Positions 10,606-18,886 of a DNA stretch of 64,000 nt are shown here, in pieces. Made by a program: the position numbers and the translations under genes. Source of the stretch: Paracerasibacillus soli (lineage in GTDB: Bacteria; Bacillota; Bacilli; Bacillales; Amphibacillaceae); NCBI RefSeq assembly GCF_034006335.1, contig NZ_JAWDIQ010000003.1, one strand, 5' to 3'. Positions within the stretch are counted from its first letter, which is position 1. Each line of letters begins with the position of its first letter. Below the pieces are notes generated by a model. That model ran no database searches. It was not told the origin of the DNA and saw only the letters and a list, made by a program, of their open reading frames with translations.

Positions 10606-10830
10606 GTAAAAACCTCTGTGAAATGGAGTAGAGTGTAGTAGAAGTATTGACCATACTTATATTATTTTATACTTAACTTGAATATGAACTGTTTGCGGAG
10701 TGAGATTATGAATTGTTCCAATATTTGGTGATGTTCTATGGTAAGATAAATATAAGATGAGAAATTAAAGTTTGACCTTGTTCAACAGACGGGCAAGATT
10801 GTAGAACAAGTAATGACTATGGGGAATGAC
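10605..10830. repeat. Flank repeat, copy A
   Basis: The block with GTAGAAGTATTG, CATACTT...ACTTAACTTGAATATGA and TTCTATGGTAAGATAAATAT reappears in diverged form at about 15911-16110 and 20885-21085. Each copy lies upstream of a cargo gene, and two of them follow an integrase start. It ends in CCTTGTTCAACAGACGGGC. Confidence 0.6.
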
Positions 10831-10860
10831 CTTTTTGAGGCATAAAGGAGTGGATTTCTT

Positions 10861-11687
10861 GTGATATTAGAATTGGATAAAACTGCATTTAATAGATGTA
10901 GAAGATTGATAAATGAACAAGGGCAATTAGAAGCAATTGCAGTTGTTGACAATATTAATCCTGGTCGTATTTTTGTGGATGATGTTAATGTTCCTACATC
11001 TGGGCTAATTTGGTTAGGAAATAATGATGGATTTATATTTTTTGGAAACGAGCAAAATGAGGAATTTAATAATGAATTAAACCATTTTATTAACAATGTA
11101 ATTATACCAGAAGCAAAAAAAGTCCAACTAAAATGGTTTGAAGGCATTGGTAATCACGAAAGATGGAATAAGGTTATAGAAAAGGCTTTTGAACATCGTA
11201 AGTTGGGGAAATGGAATCAGAGGGTGTACAGTATAAAACTAGGGGATTATAAAGATAGTTATGAACCTGATATTGGCCAAGAATATAAGGTTGTAAAAAT
11301 TAGCGACTCATTTTTTGATGGTAACTCATCCATAAAAAATATTGAATTTTTACAATCAAAGATATTAGAGTTTTGGTCTTCAACTGGGGCCTTTTTACGT
11401 AATGGCATAGGTTATTGTATTCTAAGTGATAATGAAATTGTAAGTGTTTGTCTCTCAGGTTTTGTTGCGGGAACATACACTGCATTGATATCGAAACATT
11501 AAAGGCTCATCAGGGAAAAAAGTTGGCCCAAAAGGTTGCTTACAGTTTTGTTAAAGATTGTTTGGAAAATAATATGATTCCGTATTGGGATTGTATGGAA
11601 ATGAATAAACCCTCCGTTGCGGTTGCAGAAAAAATAGGGTTGCGCAATGTATTTAACTATGTTGGATATGATTTTTCATTCGAATAA
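10861..11687 (+). pseudogene. GNAT family N-acetyltransferase, frameshifted as assembled
   Basis: GTG start 10861 behind AAAGGAGTGG. The first frame (213 aa) runs to the core ...IVSVCLSGFVAG and then leaves frame. One extra base in GGGAAC near 11473 gives GNIHCIDIETLKAHQGKKLA, the acetyl-CoA pyrophosphate-loop region, and continues to NKPSVAVAEKIGLRNVFNYVGYDF. Joined length about 275 residues. This resembles the two-domain GNAT acetyltransferases common in Bacillus; the substrate is not predictable. The break is single and in a short homopolymer run, so the gene may be functional. Confidence 0.75.
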
Positions 11688-11943
11688 CATTCAATGTTCA
11701 GCTAAAGAAACTTAATTAGATTATGCATCAATTGGGCGAAATTCTCGAATAAGGATTGTGCCTGAATCGGTCCATTTTGTTGCGTAATGTGGTATAATTA
11801 GAAAAAATTTAACGATAATTTACAAAATTGAGCTATTTAGTTGAGAAAGTGATTAAAATGACGCTGGAGGCGAGTTCCGATGACAATCTTTAATTAATGT
11901 TTGGACGAACAGTTAAAATGATAAAACTTTATGGGGTGATAGT
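11688..11943. other. Intergenic, nothing firm
   Basis: AT-rich leader of the next gene. A TGGTATAATTA -10-like element at about 11790 is the only promoter-like feature seen. Confidence 0.3.
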
Positions 11944-12489
11944 TTGAGAGCTTTATTAGTTATTGACTTCCAAAATGGGTTCCTTCAAATGGGGGATTTC
12001 AGTCAAGAAAAGGAAAGAGTCCAAAATATTATTAAGGATTTTAAACGCAACGAACAGCCAGTTATTTTTATGCGTCACAAGGATGAGAACGAGGGAAGTC
12101 CTATAACTTTTGGCACTGAGGAAAGTGAACTTGATTCGGATCTGAAGATTGATGCTGATTATGTTATAGAAAAAAGTACTCCAAGTGCATTTTTTAAGAC
12201 AAACTTGGATGATTTATTGCAGTCTCTTGGTGTTACACATATCTTTGTAACTGGTTTCAATACAGAGTATTGTCCTCAATTTACTGCTATTGCAGCATAC
12301 GACAGGGGATATCAGGTTACTTTCATTGAGGATGCCACGGCTACGGTTAACGATGACAGTGTTTATGAATTCCCAGGATTGGACATCCGTGATTTTGTAG
12401 GATCGGTACTTAACTGGTCGAATGTCATTGAGGTTTTGGACTTTGAGGAATATGTTGAGGAATATGCAGAAGAAGGATTGAAATCCTAG
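11944..12489 (+). CDS. Isochorismatase-like cysteine hydrolase
   Basis: TTG start after GGGGTGATAG. 181 residues. The cysteine-hydrolase triad is visible: Asp in LLVIDFQNGF (residue 8), Lys in VIEKSTPSAF, and Cys in NTEYCPQFTAIAAYDRG. The cis-peptide loop of the family (VTGFNTEYC) is present. It may hydrolyse an amide or related small molecule; substrate unknown. The C-terminus is extended and acidic. Followed by a strong hairpin terminator, so it is a single-gene cargo unit. Confidence 0.85.
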   Translation: MRALLVIDFQNGFLQMGDFSQEKERVQNIIKDFKRNEQPVIFMRHKDENEGSPITFGTEESELDSDLKIDADYVIEKSTPSAFFKTNLDDLLQSLGVTHIFVTGFNTEYCPQFTAIAAYDRGYQVTFIEDATATVNDDSVYEFPGLDIRDFVGSVLNWSNVIEVLDFEEYVEEYAEEGLKS

Positions 12490-12504
12490 TATCAAAGTTA
12501 GATA

Positions 12505-12545
12505 GACAAACCGATTTACCTTATGGGAAATCGGTTTGTCTTATT
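12505..12545 (+). terminator. Terminator of the cysteine hydrolase gene
   Basis: A perfect 13-bp stem (GACAAACCGATTT with AAATCGGTTTGTC) around a 10-base loop, followed by TTATT. Confidence 0.75.
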
Positions 12546-12564
12546 AAAAGGTAATGAGATTTTT

Positions 12565-12600
12565 ATCTTCGGCAATCGGGCGCGATTGTTGGACAAGAAT
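12565..12600. repeat. GGGCGCG-centred imperfect palindrome
   Basis: CAATCGGGCGCGATTG core with TCTTCGG and GGACAAGA arms, located in the leader of the receiver gene. Related half-sites lie at 10776, 16077, 16491 and 21057. Confidence 0.5.
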
Positions 12601-12666
12601 TTTTAATGTAAATATAAATAGAGATAAAAAATACAGATACTTAATAACCAAGGAATGAAGCGTGAA

Positions 12667-13017
12667 ATGATTAATCTATACGTAGATGACCTAAGGGACT
12701 GTCCAGACGGATTTGTAGTTGCTCGAAACATGGAAGAGGCAATTGACCATATTGTAAACAACGAGATCAATATATTATCTTTAGACCATGATCTAGGTGC
12801 GGATAATGAGGGTAATATTTTGCCTACGGGATATGATTTAGTAAAATACTTCTGCGAAAATGGACTGCGTACGAACAAAATCTATATACATACCGATAAT
12901 GGTGTTGGTAGGGAAAATATGTTTCAGACGCTTAAAGCTGCGCAAAGAAGAGGCTTTATCGACCGTGATATAGAAATATACCACTACTCAATCACACCTA
13001 ATACGTACACGGAATAA
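12667..13017 (+). CDS. Cyclic-phosphate processing receiver-like (cREC) protein, copy 1
   Basis: About 116 residues with the receiver-fold acidic cluster YVDDLRDCP at the N-terminus and LSLDHDLGADNEG, then PTGYDLVKYF and IHTDNGVGRENM. This pattern matches the receiver-like domain predicted to act on cyclic phosphates, not a phosphorelay receiver. I use ATG 12667 rather than 12655: the paralogue at 16596 begins at the equivalent MINLYVDDL, and AAGGAATG lies 9 bp upstream. Nearly identical to the protein at 16596. A terminator and then a group II intron follow. Confidence 0.75.
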   Translation: MINLYVDDLRDCPDGFVVARNMEEAIDHIVNNEINILSLDHDLGADNEGNILPTGYDLVKYFCENGLRTNKIYIHTDNGVGRENMFQTLKAAQRRGFIDRDIEIYHYSITPNTYTE

Positions 13018-13026
13018 ACAAATAAA

Positions 13027-13070
13027 AATAGCCATCATGTACAAGTACTTGTGCATGGTGGCTATTGGTT
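13027..13070 (+). terminator. Terminator of receiver gene 1, intron target
   Basis: AATAGCCATCATG pairs with CATGGTGGCTATT, with an inner ACAAGTACTTGT stem. The intron begins four bases after the stem. Group IIC introns use such terminator hairpins as targets. Confidence 0.8.
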
Positions 13071-14952
13071 GTGCGCCCGGCATGGGTGTAATCTCTAGGG
13101 TGAAAGTCCCGAGCCGTGAAGACAGAAGTAGCGGTTAGCTCAACGCAAGGGTGTCCGTGGTGACGCGGAATCTGAAGGAAGCGGGCGGCAAACTTCCGGT
13201 CTGAGGAACACAAACTTCATATAAGGCTAGGTATCATTGGATGAGTTTGCAATACAAAACAAAGTCCTTTCTGTCGAAGGTGATACAGAGTAAATGAAGC
13301 AGATAGGTGGAAGGAAAGATTGCATCCTTACCTGGGGAGGTTGGTAGAAATGCGCAACCCATTGCGTAACCGAACATGCGAATGTTCGCTGAACTACTAG
13401 AAATCAGCAGAAGCCATAGTACTAGATACTTCTAGAATATCTAGGAAGGGCCGAATCATTTAAGAAGAATTGCCTCTTTACGTACGCAACACTTAATGAA
13501 GCAGAAACATTTATTCCTTCCTAATGGAGGAAATGGTGAATCCGTGGGGGACATTAGAAGGGCGGAAAGTAGTTGCCACACAAGAAGAAAGGACAATTCA
13601 CGTAGGAGTTAGATACCATGTTGGAGAGAATACTATCACGGAAAAATCTAATACAAGCGATAACACGCGTAGAAGAAAATAAAGGAAGTCACGGTGTAGA
13701 TGAAATGCCTGTACAAAACCTACGAGCGCATATCTTGGAACACTGGACTACCATTCGAGGACAACTCGAAAAAGGAACCTACTATCCTCAACCCGTTCGT
13801 CGTGTCGAAATCCCGAAACCAAACGGCGGGAAGAGGAAGTTGGGGATTCCTACTGTGATGGACCGATTCCTCCAACAAGCAATTGCACAAGTCCTGACAG
13901 ATATTTATGACCCAACATTCTCTCCACATAGCTATGGATTTCGTCCTAAAAGACGGGGGCATGACGCTGTAAGAGAGGCGAGAAACTATATTAAACAGGG
14001 ATATCGTTGGGTCGTTGACATGGATTTAGAGAAATTCTTTGATAAAGTTAATCACGATAGATTAATGCGTACATTGAGCCAAAGGATTAATGACCCCAAA
14101 GTGCTTAAACTAATTCGCAGATATCTACAAGCAGGTGTAATGGAGGACGGGATAGTGCGTCCAAACACAGAAGGAGCGCCGCAGGGCGGCCCATTGAGTC
14201 CACTACTTTCAAATATTGTCCTAGATGAGTTAGACAAGGAAATGGAGAAAAGAGGGCTTCATTTCGTCCGCTATGCGGACGATTGTAATATTTATGTACG
14301 CTCCAAAAGAGCCGGCTTGCGAGTGATGAATAGTATTACCAATTTCATTGAAGGAAAACTTAAACTAAAAGTAAATGAACAGAAAAGTGCAGTAGACCGC
14401 CCGTGGAAACGCAAATTCCTTGGCTTTTCTTTCACTGTCCATAAGAAAGAACCGAAGATTCGGGTTTCTAAAGAAAGTATCCAACGTTTCAAACAACGTA
14501 TCAGAGAACTAACTTCTAGAAGTAAATCTATGAATATGAAGGATAGAATCCAGAAATTAAATCGATATCTAGTGGGCTGGCTTGGTTATTACCAACTGGC
14601 AGATACACCTTCTATATTCAAAAGTCTAGATGGCTGGATTCGAAGAAGACTACGAATGATACGTTGGAAGGAATGGAAGAAAGTCAAAACAAAGTATAAG
14701 AACTTAATGAAACAAGGAATCAAAAAAGGAAAGGCGTGGGAATGGGCAAACACAAGGAAAGCCTATTGGCGAATAGCCAATAGCCCAATCTTGCATAAAG
14801 CCCTTGGTGACCAATACTGGTCAAACCAAGGGCTAAAGAGTCTATATTATCGATATCTAACATTACGTTGGACTTAAATGAAACCGCCGTATACGGAACC
14901 GTACGTACGGTGGTGTGAGAGGTCGGAGGTTAGTCACCTCCTCCTACTCGAT
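13071..14952 (+). mobile_element. Group IIC intron, complete
   Basis: Begins GTGCGCCCGGCATGGGTG and continues with GGGTGAAAGTCCCGA and GGAATCTGAAGGAAGC, matching from memory the Oceanobacillus iheyensis IIC ribozyme architecture. Domain V (about 14879-14918) has the CCGCCGTATAC and GTACGTACGGTGG arms with a CGC catalytic triad. The 3' end CTACTCGAT is fixed by comparing flanks with the uninterrupted paralogous site at 17000/17001 (GGTT|TATTAAC). The RT ORF lies in domain IV. Length 1882 bp. Confidence 0.92.
13618..14877 (+). CDS. ltrA: Group II intron reverse transcriptase/maturase
   Basis: 419 residues, the size of IIC proteins that lack an endonuclease domain. RT blocks: IPKPNGGKRKLGIPTV, FSPHSYGFRPKR, WVVDMDLEKFFD, GAPQGGPLSPLLSN, and the active site RYADDCNIYV with YADD near residue 219. 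The C-terminal GIIM-like maturase segment has YLVGWLGYYQLADTPS. It promotes splicing of its host intron and target-primed reverse transcription. ATG 13618 follows AGGAGTTAGATACC. No lesions, so mobility may be retained. Confidence 0.95.
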   Translation: MLERILSRKNLIQAITRVEENKGSHGVDEMPVQNLRAHILEHWTTIRGQLEKGTYYPQPVRRVEIPKPNGGKRKLGIPTVMDRFLQQAIAQVLTDIYDPTFSPHSYGFRPKRRGHDAVREARNYIKQGYRWVVDMDLEKFFDKVNHDRLMRTLSQRINDPKVLKLIRRYLQAGVMEDGIVRPNTEGAPQGGPLSPLLSNIVLDELDKEMEKRGLHFVRYADDCNIYVRSKRAGLRVMNSITNFIEGKLKLKVNEQKSAVDRPWKRKFLGFSFTVHKKEPKIRVSKESIQRFKQRIRELTSRSKSMNMKDRIQKLNRYLVGWLGYYQLADTPSIFKSLDGWIRRRLRMIRWKEWKKVKTKYKNLMKQGIKKGKAWEWANTRKAYWRIANSPILHKALGDQYWSNQGLKSLYYRYLTLRWT

Positions 14953-14971
14953 TATTAACATGGAAACTCCA

Positions 14972-15600
14972 TTAAACTAGAAGGTTTTCCAAGGACTCAG
15001 CCGATTCCCTTTGCATTTCCAGGTCGGTATGGGAATAGATATCCAATGTAATACTTACATTAGCATGTCCTAGAAGTTCGCTGACAATTTTAGGGTTAAT
15101 TCCTTGTTTCATTAATAGTGTGGCATTCGTATGTCTGAGGCTGTGTAAGGAGATCCTTTTTACACCTGCTTTTTCAACAAGTCGGGAGAAGGTTCTTGCG
15201 AAGTTACGTGGGTAAATTGGTCTGCCGTCTTCTGTACAAATAACAAGATCATGATTTGAATATGCTGGGCCCATTCTTTTCTTCATGTCTTCCTGCTCGC
15301 TTTTTAGTTCTTTTAATAAATCTATCAAGCTGGCAGAAATAACAATCTCCCCGGACTGAATTTGTTGTTTTAGGTGTTGTAAATTGTAGTCCCTGTTCCT
15401 TTGTGTAGACCAATGATTCTTTAATCTTAATCGTCTGTTGCTGCATATCTACACAACTCCATTAATGCCAAAATTTCTCCGCGATGTAAACCTGTGTGTA
15501 ATGCTAACGTAAAGGCTGCTTTCCAGCGAAGTTGGTCACAATGCTCAAGGAAAGTTCTAGCTTCTTCGGCGGTCCCTGTCCGCTGCAACTCTTGATTGGA
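14972..15600 (-). pseudogene. Tyrosine recombinase pseudogene 3, C-terminal half
   Basis: Reads from about 15600 leftwards: TAEEARTFLEHC, ALHTGLHRGEILAL, then a frameshift to MQQQTIKIKESLVYTKEQG, another near 15330, and an intact C-terminus with ISLHSLRHTNATLLM, LLGHANVSITLDIYSH (nucleophile Tyr) and ESLENLLV. No N-terminal domain is attached; it is fused at about 15600 to the tail of another integrase. Real decay by truncation and fusion. Confidence 0.75.
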
Positions 15601-15910
15601 GTGTGAGTAAATATCCAATGTAATGCCAACATCAGCATGCCCTAATCGGCTCACTAACGACTTTTGGATTTTCACCATTCTCATAAGGATTGTCGCATGC
15701 GTATGCCGTAAAGTATGAAATGGAATATCAGGTACATGGATGGTTCGAAATAATCACCTGAGTCTATTTCAGCGAGTATTTGATTCATCGCCTTTGCTGC
15801 TTCTGCTTCACCTTTTGTTCTAAAACCACTACGATAGATCTGTATACGTTTGTCCGTACATTTATCCTTCCCGTGTTAATACGAAATGATCATTTTCTAC
15901 TTTCTTTTAA
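15600..15910 (-). pseudogene. Tyrosine recombinase pseudogene 2, internally deleted
   Basis: The right part (about 15735-15910) is the N-terminal start of an integrase nearly identical to the one at 10470-10605 (CGAAATAATCACCTGA..., TAAAACCACTACGATAGAT). It jumps at about 15735 directly to the C-terminal FHTLRHTHATILMRM and LGHADVGITLDIYSHSNQ. The central catalytic core is missing. A large internal deletion, hence real decay. Confidence 0.75.
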
Positions 15911-16110
15911 GACATATAACCTCCGTGAGATGGTGATAGAGTGTAGTAGAAGTATTGGTCTTATGTCTTTTCATACTTAACTTGAATATGACCTGTTTGG
16001 GACATGAAAGTATAAATTATTCTGAAATTGATGGTGATCTATGGTAGGATAAATATTAGATGGGAAATCAAAGTTTGGCCTTGTTCAAACGACTGGCCAA
16101 GATTATCAAA
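15911..16110. repeat. Flank repeat, copy B
   Basis: A diverged copy of the block at 10605-10830: GTAGTAGAAGTATTGG, TACTTAACTTGAATATGACC, TGGTGATCTATGGTAGGATAAATAT, ending in GGCCTTGTTCAAACGACTGGCC. It again lies between an integrase start and a cargo gene. Confidence 0.6.
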
Positions 16111-16128
16111 TAACATGGGGGATATAAA

Positions 16129-16449
16129 ATGGGGTTGAAAGGCAAGTTGGGAATATTGGTTTTAGGATGTGCAGTGGCAGTGATTGCACTATTAATTTTC
16201 ACACAAAAAGAACCTTACAGCACAGAGACAGTGATGGACTCTGTATGGGATAAATATGATGTTCAAAGTACAATGATAGGTGAAGAATCTGGAGATGGTA
16301 AATCCATCTCAACGTTATGGGTAGAAGTTTATAATGAAGATGATATACCAAAGGTTAAAAATTATTTAGAAAAAAACTTATCCCAAGATGATTTAGAATA
16401 CTACAAAATAGACGTATCTCGTTATGAACCAGAAGAAGAGACTTCATAA
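16129..16449 (+). CDS. Small membrane-anchored hypothetical protein
   Basis: 106 residues: a short basic start (MGLKGK), one hydrophobic segment at residues 7-24, then an acidic soluble domain with STLWVEVYNEDDIPKVKNY and an acidic tail EPEEETS. GGGGGAT precedes the start. Probably anchored with the domain outside the cell. It occupies the cargo position of repeat unit B, as the GNAT gene does in unit A. No family recognised. Confidence 0.6.
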   Translation: MGLKGKLGILVLGCAVAVIALLIFTQKEPYSTETVMDSVWDKYDVQSTMIGEESGDGKSISTLWVEVYNEDDIPKVKNYLEKNLSQDDLEYYKIDVSRYEPEEETS

Positions 16450-16490
16450 AGGGGTGGTCTGTAAATAACTTGTTGTTTAAGAATAGGGCG

Positions 16491-16512
16491 CGTTTGTTGC
16501 ACGCAACAAACG
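16491..16512. repeat. Perfect inverted repeat upstream of receiver gene 2
   Basis: CGTTTGTTGC and GCAACAAACG separated by AC: a perfect 10-bp inverted repeat. It is preceded by GGG and lies about 85 bp before the receiver gene. Same family as the palindrome at 12565. Confidence 0.6.
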
Positions 16513-16595
16513 AATCATTTAATCGAAGGAAAGTATTTTTTTCTAAATTAATTAGAGATACAGATACCTAATAAAATCAAGGAATGAATTACTAA

Positions 16596-16946
16596 ATGAT
16601 TAATCTATACGTAGACGACCTAAGGGATTGTCCAAAGGGGTTTATAGTTGCCCGCAATATGGAAGAGGCAATTGACTATATTGAAAACAATGAGGTTAAT
16701 ATATTATCTTTAGACCATGATTTGGGTGCGGATAATGAAGGAAATATATTACCCACGGGTTATGATTTAGTAAAATATTTTTGTGAAAATGGGTTGCATG
16801 CGAACAAAGTCTACATACATACGGATAATGGTGTTGGTAGGGAGAATATGTTTCAGACACTTAAAGTCGCGCAAAGAAGAGGCTTTATTGCCCGTGATAT
16901 AGGAATGTACCATTACTCAATCACACCTAACACGTACACGGAATAA
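16596..16946 (+). CDS. Cyclic-phosphate processing receiver-like (cREC) protein, copy 2
   Basis: 116 residues, nearly identical to the product at 12667 (differences such as KGFIVARN for DGFVVARN and ENNEVN for VNNEIN). The same acidic motifs YVDDLRDCP and LSLDHDLGADNEG are present. Start ATG 16596 with AAGGAATGA upstream. The leader, terminator and downstream integrase tail are also duplicated, so this is a segmental duplication. Substitutions are few and conservative, which suggests both copies were recently under selection. Confidence 0.75.
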   Translation: MINLYVDDLRDCPKGFIVARNMEEAIDYIENNEVNILSLDHDLGADNEGNILPTGYDLVKYFCENGLHANKVYIHTDNGVGRENMFQTLKVAQRRGFIARDIGMYHYSITPNTYTE

Positions 16947-16956
16947 ACAAATAAAA

Positions 16957-17000
16957 ATAGCCATCATGTACAAGTTTATGTGCATGGTGGCTATTTGGTT
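16957..17000 (+). terminator. Terminator of receiver gene 2 with empty intron site
   Basis: AATAGCCATCATG pairs with CATGGTGGCTATT. The following TGGTT|TATTAAC is the unoccupied equivalent of the intron insertion point at 13070/13071. Confidence 0.75.
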
Positions 17001-17021
17001 TATTAACAAAGGTTAACTTCA

Positions 17022-17110
17022 TTAAACTAAAAGCTTTTCCAAGGATTCAACAGACTCCCTCTGCATCTCTCTCTAGGTCGGTATGGGAATAAATATCCAA
17101 TGTAATACAT
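17022..17110 (-). pseudogene. Tyrosine recombinase C-terminal remnant
   Basis: Reads ITLDIYSHTDLE, then a small duplication that shifts the frame, then MQRESVESLEKLLV and a stop. It corresponds to the last ~30 residues of the integrase at 14972 and is part of the duplicated unit behind the receiver gene. Ends abruptly at the HsdM remnant. Confidence 0.65.
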
Positions 17111-17345
17111 ACAACGATTTACGGGATTTCATTAAGTGTTATAATCCATCCAATCGTTATGATCGTAAAGAAGCATGGTCAGAAGATAATCCTGCGTAAG
17201 TTTACCTATGAGGAAATTATCTTTAGAGACAAGACAAGCCTAGATCTTTTGGATTAAATAAGAGTCTTGCTAATTTAGACAATCTACCGGAATCAAATAT
17301 TTTAGCACACGATGTATGTAGCCTACAAATAAATTTTTTAAATGT
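17110..17345 (+). pseudogene. HsdM (type I restriction-modification M subunit) C-terminal remnant
   Basis: Three frames in succession give YNDLRDFIKCYNPSNRYDRKE, KFTYEEIIFRDKTSLDL and NKSLANLDNLPESNILAHDV, matching the conserved C-terminal tail of HsdM proteins (CYNPENRHERKE, YEEIIARDKTSLD, SLADLDNLPEP). At least three frameshifts in under 240 bp, and neither the catalytic NPPF domain nor HsdS/HsdR nearby: a decayed scar of a lost type I system. Confidence 0.6.
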
Positions 17346-17431
17346 GTATACAAACGTAGCTTTCGAATGCAGAATATACGTTCTGTATTCGTATAAAGAG
17401 AAGATGTACAACAATGTACACCTATAATGTA

Positions 17432-17773
17432 TTAATTAACAAATGTAGTGTGTTTTGCCTTCCAATCCTCTAATTTTATGAATACCCAAAATCCATATAT
17501 TCCGATAGTGATAATTGTCAAGAACCACCATTTAATCCAATTACCGAATAAGCCAACTGCCGATCCGTTAAATTTCATTCTCTTTCCTTCAATAACGGTA
17601 TGATTAATTTTCCAACCATATATCATCGTAATTGCCCACGGTAGACAGATTCCAAGTGTACATATAGTTACAATCCAACCTAAAATAGTCCAACCAATAA
17701 ATTGCAGTAAGCCTCCGTCAAAATAAGACAGTCTACCTTTATGTGTTTGCATGATTGATGCTTGATTTTCCAA
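17432..17773 (-). CDS. Membrane protein, DUF898-like
   Basis: 113 residues with TTG start 17773 behind AAAGGGGGAG. Two hydrophobic segments (FIGWTILGWIVTICTLGICLP and WWFLTIITIGIYGFWVFI), and the repeated motif WKINHTVIEGKRMKFNGSAVGLFGNWIKW followed by WKAKHT, typical of small DUF898/YjgN-like proteins. Integral membrane; function unknown. An AT-rich upstream region could hold its promoter. Confidence 0.65.
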   Translation of the reverse strand: MENQASIMQTHKGRLSYFDGGLLQFIGWTILGWIVTICTLGICLPWAITMIYGWKINHTVIEGKRMKFNGSAVGLFGNWIKWWFLTIITIGIYGFWVFIKLEDWKAKHTTFVN

Positions 17774-17836
17774 GCATAACTCCCCCTTTAGTTATAGTTC
17801 TATTGCACAATATTTATTTTAAAATAAAACGACTTT

Positions 17837-18062
17837 TCAATTAGATCGCATTTCTTCTGATCCTTTTTGTTCATCAAGGTCCTCGGCCGTCATATTTTCG
17901 ATGACTTTAATATTAGGTCCATGTTGTCGACTCAGTTGCTATTTTGTTTATAATGGCGTCTCTCTCATTTACTTCTTTTAAATCATTTATATATCCAGTC
18001 TTTTCAAGTAGTTCATTATAAGGAAACTTCAGCCCTCCCCATATTTATTTAAAAAATACGGG
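17837..18062 (-). pseudogene. XRE regulator pseudogene, C-terminal part, cut by IS21
   Basis: On the minus strand the sequence left of the IS reads FFK*IWGGLKFPYNELLEK, then TGYINDLKEVNE. After removing the IS and one copy of the 6-bp duplication, the frame is continuous with the N-terminal part at 20530-20665 (SPAYLSPLENGKRGIPSP). In-frame stops lie on both sides, so the gene carries damage besides the insertion. C-terminal tail VIENMTAEDLDEQKGSEE ends at TGA 17837 after one frameshift. Confidence 0.6.
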
Positions 18063-18127
18063 TGTATTTCGCAAGTGAAAAGTGAGCCACTTCGCAATTA
18101 AATTTTGAACCACCCTAAAATAAATAA

Positions 18128-18886
18128 TTATTCATCAGTTGATTCGTTTTTTAGCCATTCCTCCGTCTCACGCATTCTAAAAGATGGGCCATTCATATTT
18201 AAAACATGCGATTTATGTGTTAATCGGTCTGTTAACGCAGCCGTGAGTACTTGATCATGAAATATTTCATTCCATCTTGTAAATGGTAAGTTACTTGTTA
18301 TAATCGTTGATTTTCTTCCTGCACGTAAGGAAAGATGGGTAAACAATAATTCTGCACCTTCTTTATCGAAGGAGATATAACCAAGTTCATCAATTATAAC
18401 TAAGTCATATTTTTCAAATTTCAGTTCAAATGAACGAAGCGTTCGATCTGACCTACTTTCTTTTAATTGATTGATAAGTGAAGGTACCGTCGCAAAAAAC
18501 ACTTTATATCCAGTTAAACAAGCTTCCATACCTATCCCAATAGCCGTATGGGTTTTACCAGTACCAGGCGATCCTGTTAATATGACATTTTGTCCTTCCT
18601 TAATGAAATCTAACTGTTTTAAAATAGGTATTTTTTGTTGTGCTTGTGGAGGCAATGCCTCCAGAGATAATTCTTCTAATAACTTCTTTTGCGGGAAATT
18701 TGCCGTACGAATTCTATTTTGTTTTGCTCGAATAAATCTATCTTCCTTTTCCTGCATCAACACTTGATGCAGGATTTTAATGGCTTGTTCTGGTTGTGTA
18801 AATGATGTTTCTTCGTTAACTAGTTTTCGTATACTTGGTAATCTAAGATCCTTACACATTTGAATAACTTGTTCTTTCATTGTCAT
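18128..18886 (-). CDS. istB: IS21 helper ATPase IstB
   Basis: 252 residues, AAA+ transposition helper. Walker A GSPGTGKTHTAIG and Walker B YDLVIIDELGYISF are visible, with sensor region STIITSNLPFTRW. It is overlapped by the end of istA. IstB binds target DNA and activates the IstA transposase. Intact, in contrast with the copy at 41570. Confidence 0.95.
   Translation of the reverse strand: MTMKEQVIQMCKDLRLPSIRKLVNEETSFTQPEQAIKILHQVLMQEKEDRFIRAKQNRIRTANFPQKKLLEELSLEALPPQAQQKIPILKQLDFIKEGQNVILTGSPGTGKTHTAIGIGMEACLTGYKVFFATVPSLINQLKESRSDRTLRSFELKFEKYDLVIIDELGYISFDKEGAELLFTHLSLRAGRKSTIITSNLPFTRWNEIFHDQVLTAALTDRLTHKSHVLNMNGPSFRMRETEEWLKNESTDE

Noticed and set aside
18471..18767. Plus-strand ORF inside istB (also at 41913)
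   Set aside because: Shadow of the minus-strand istB frame; conserved only because istB is.
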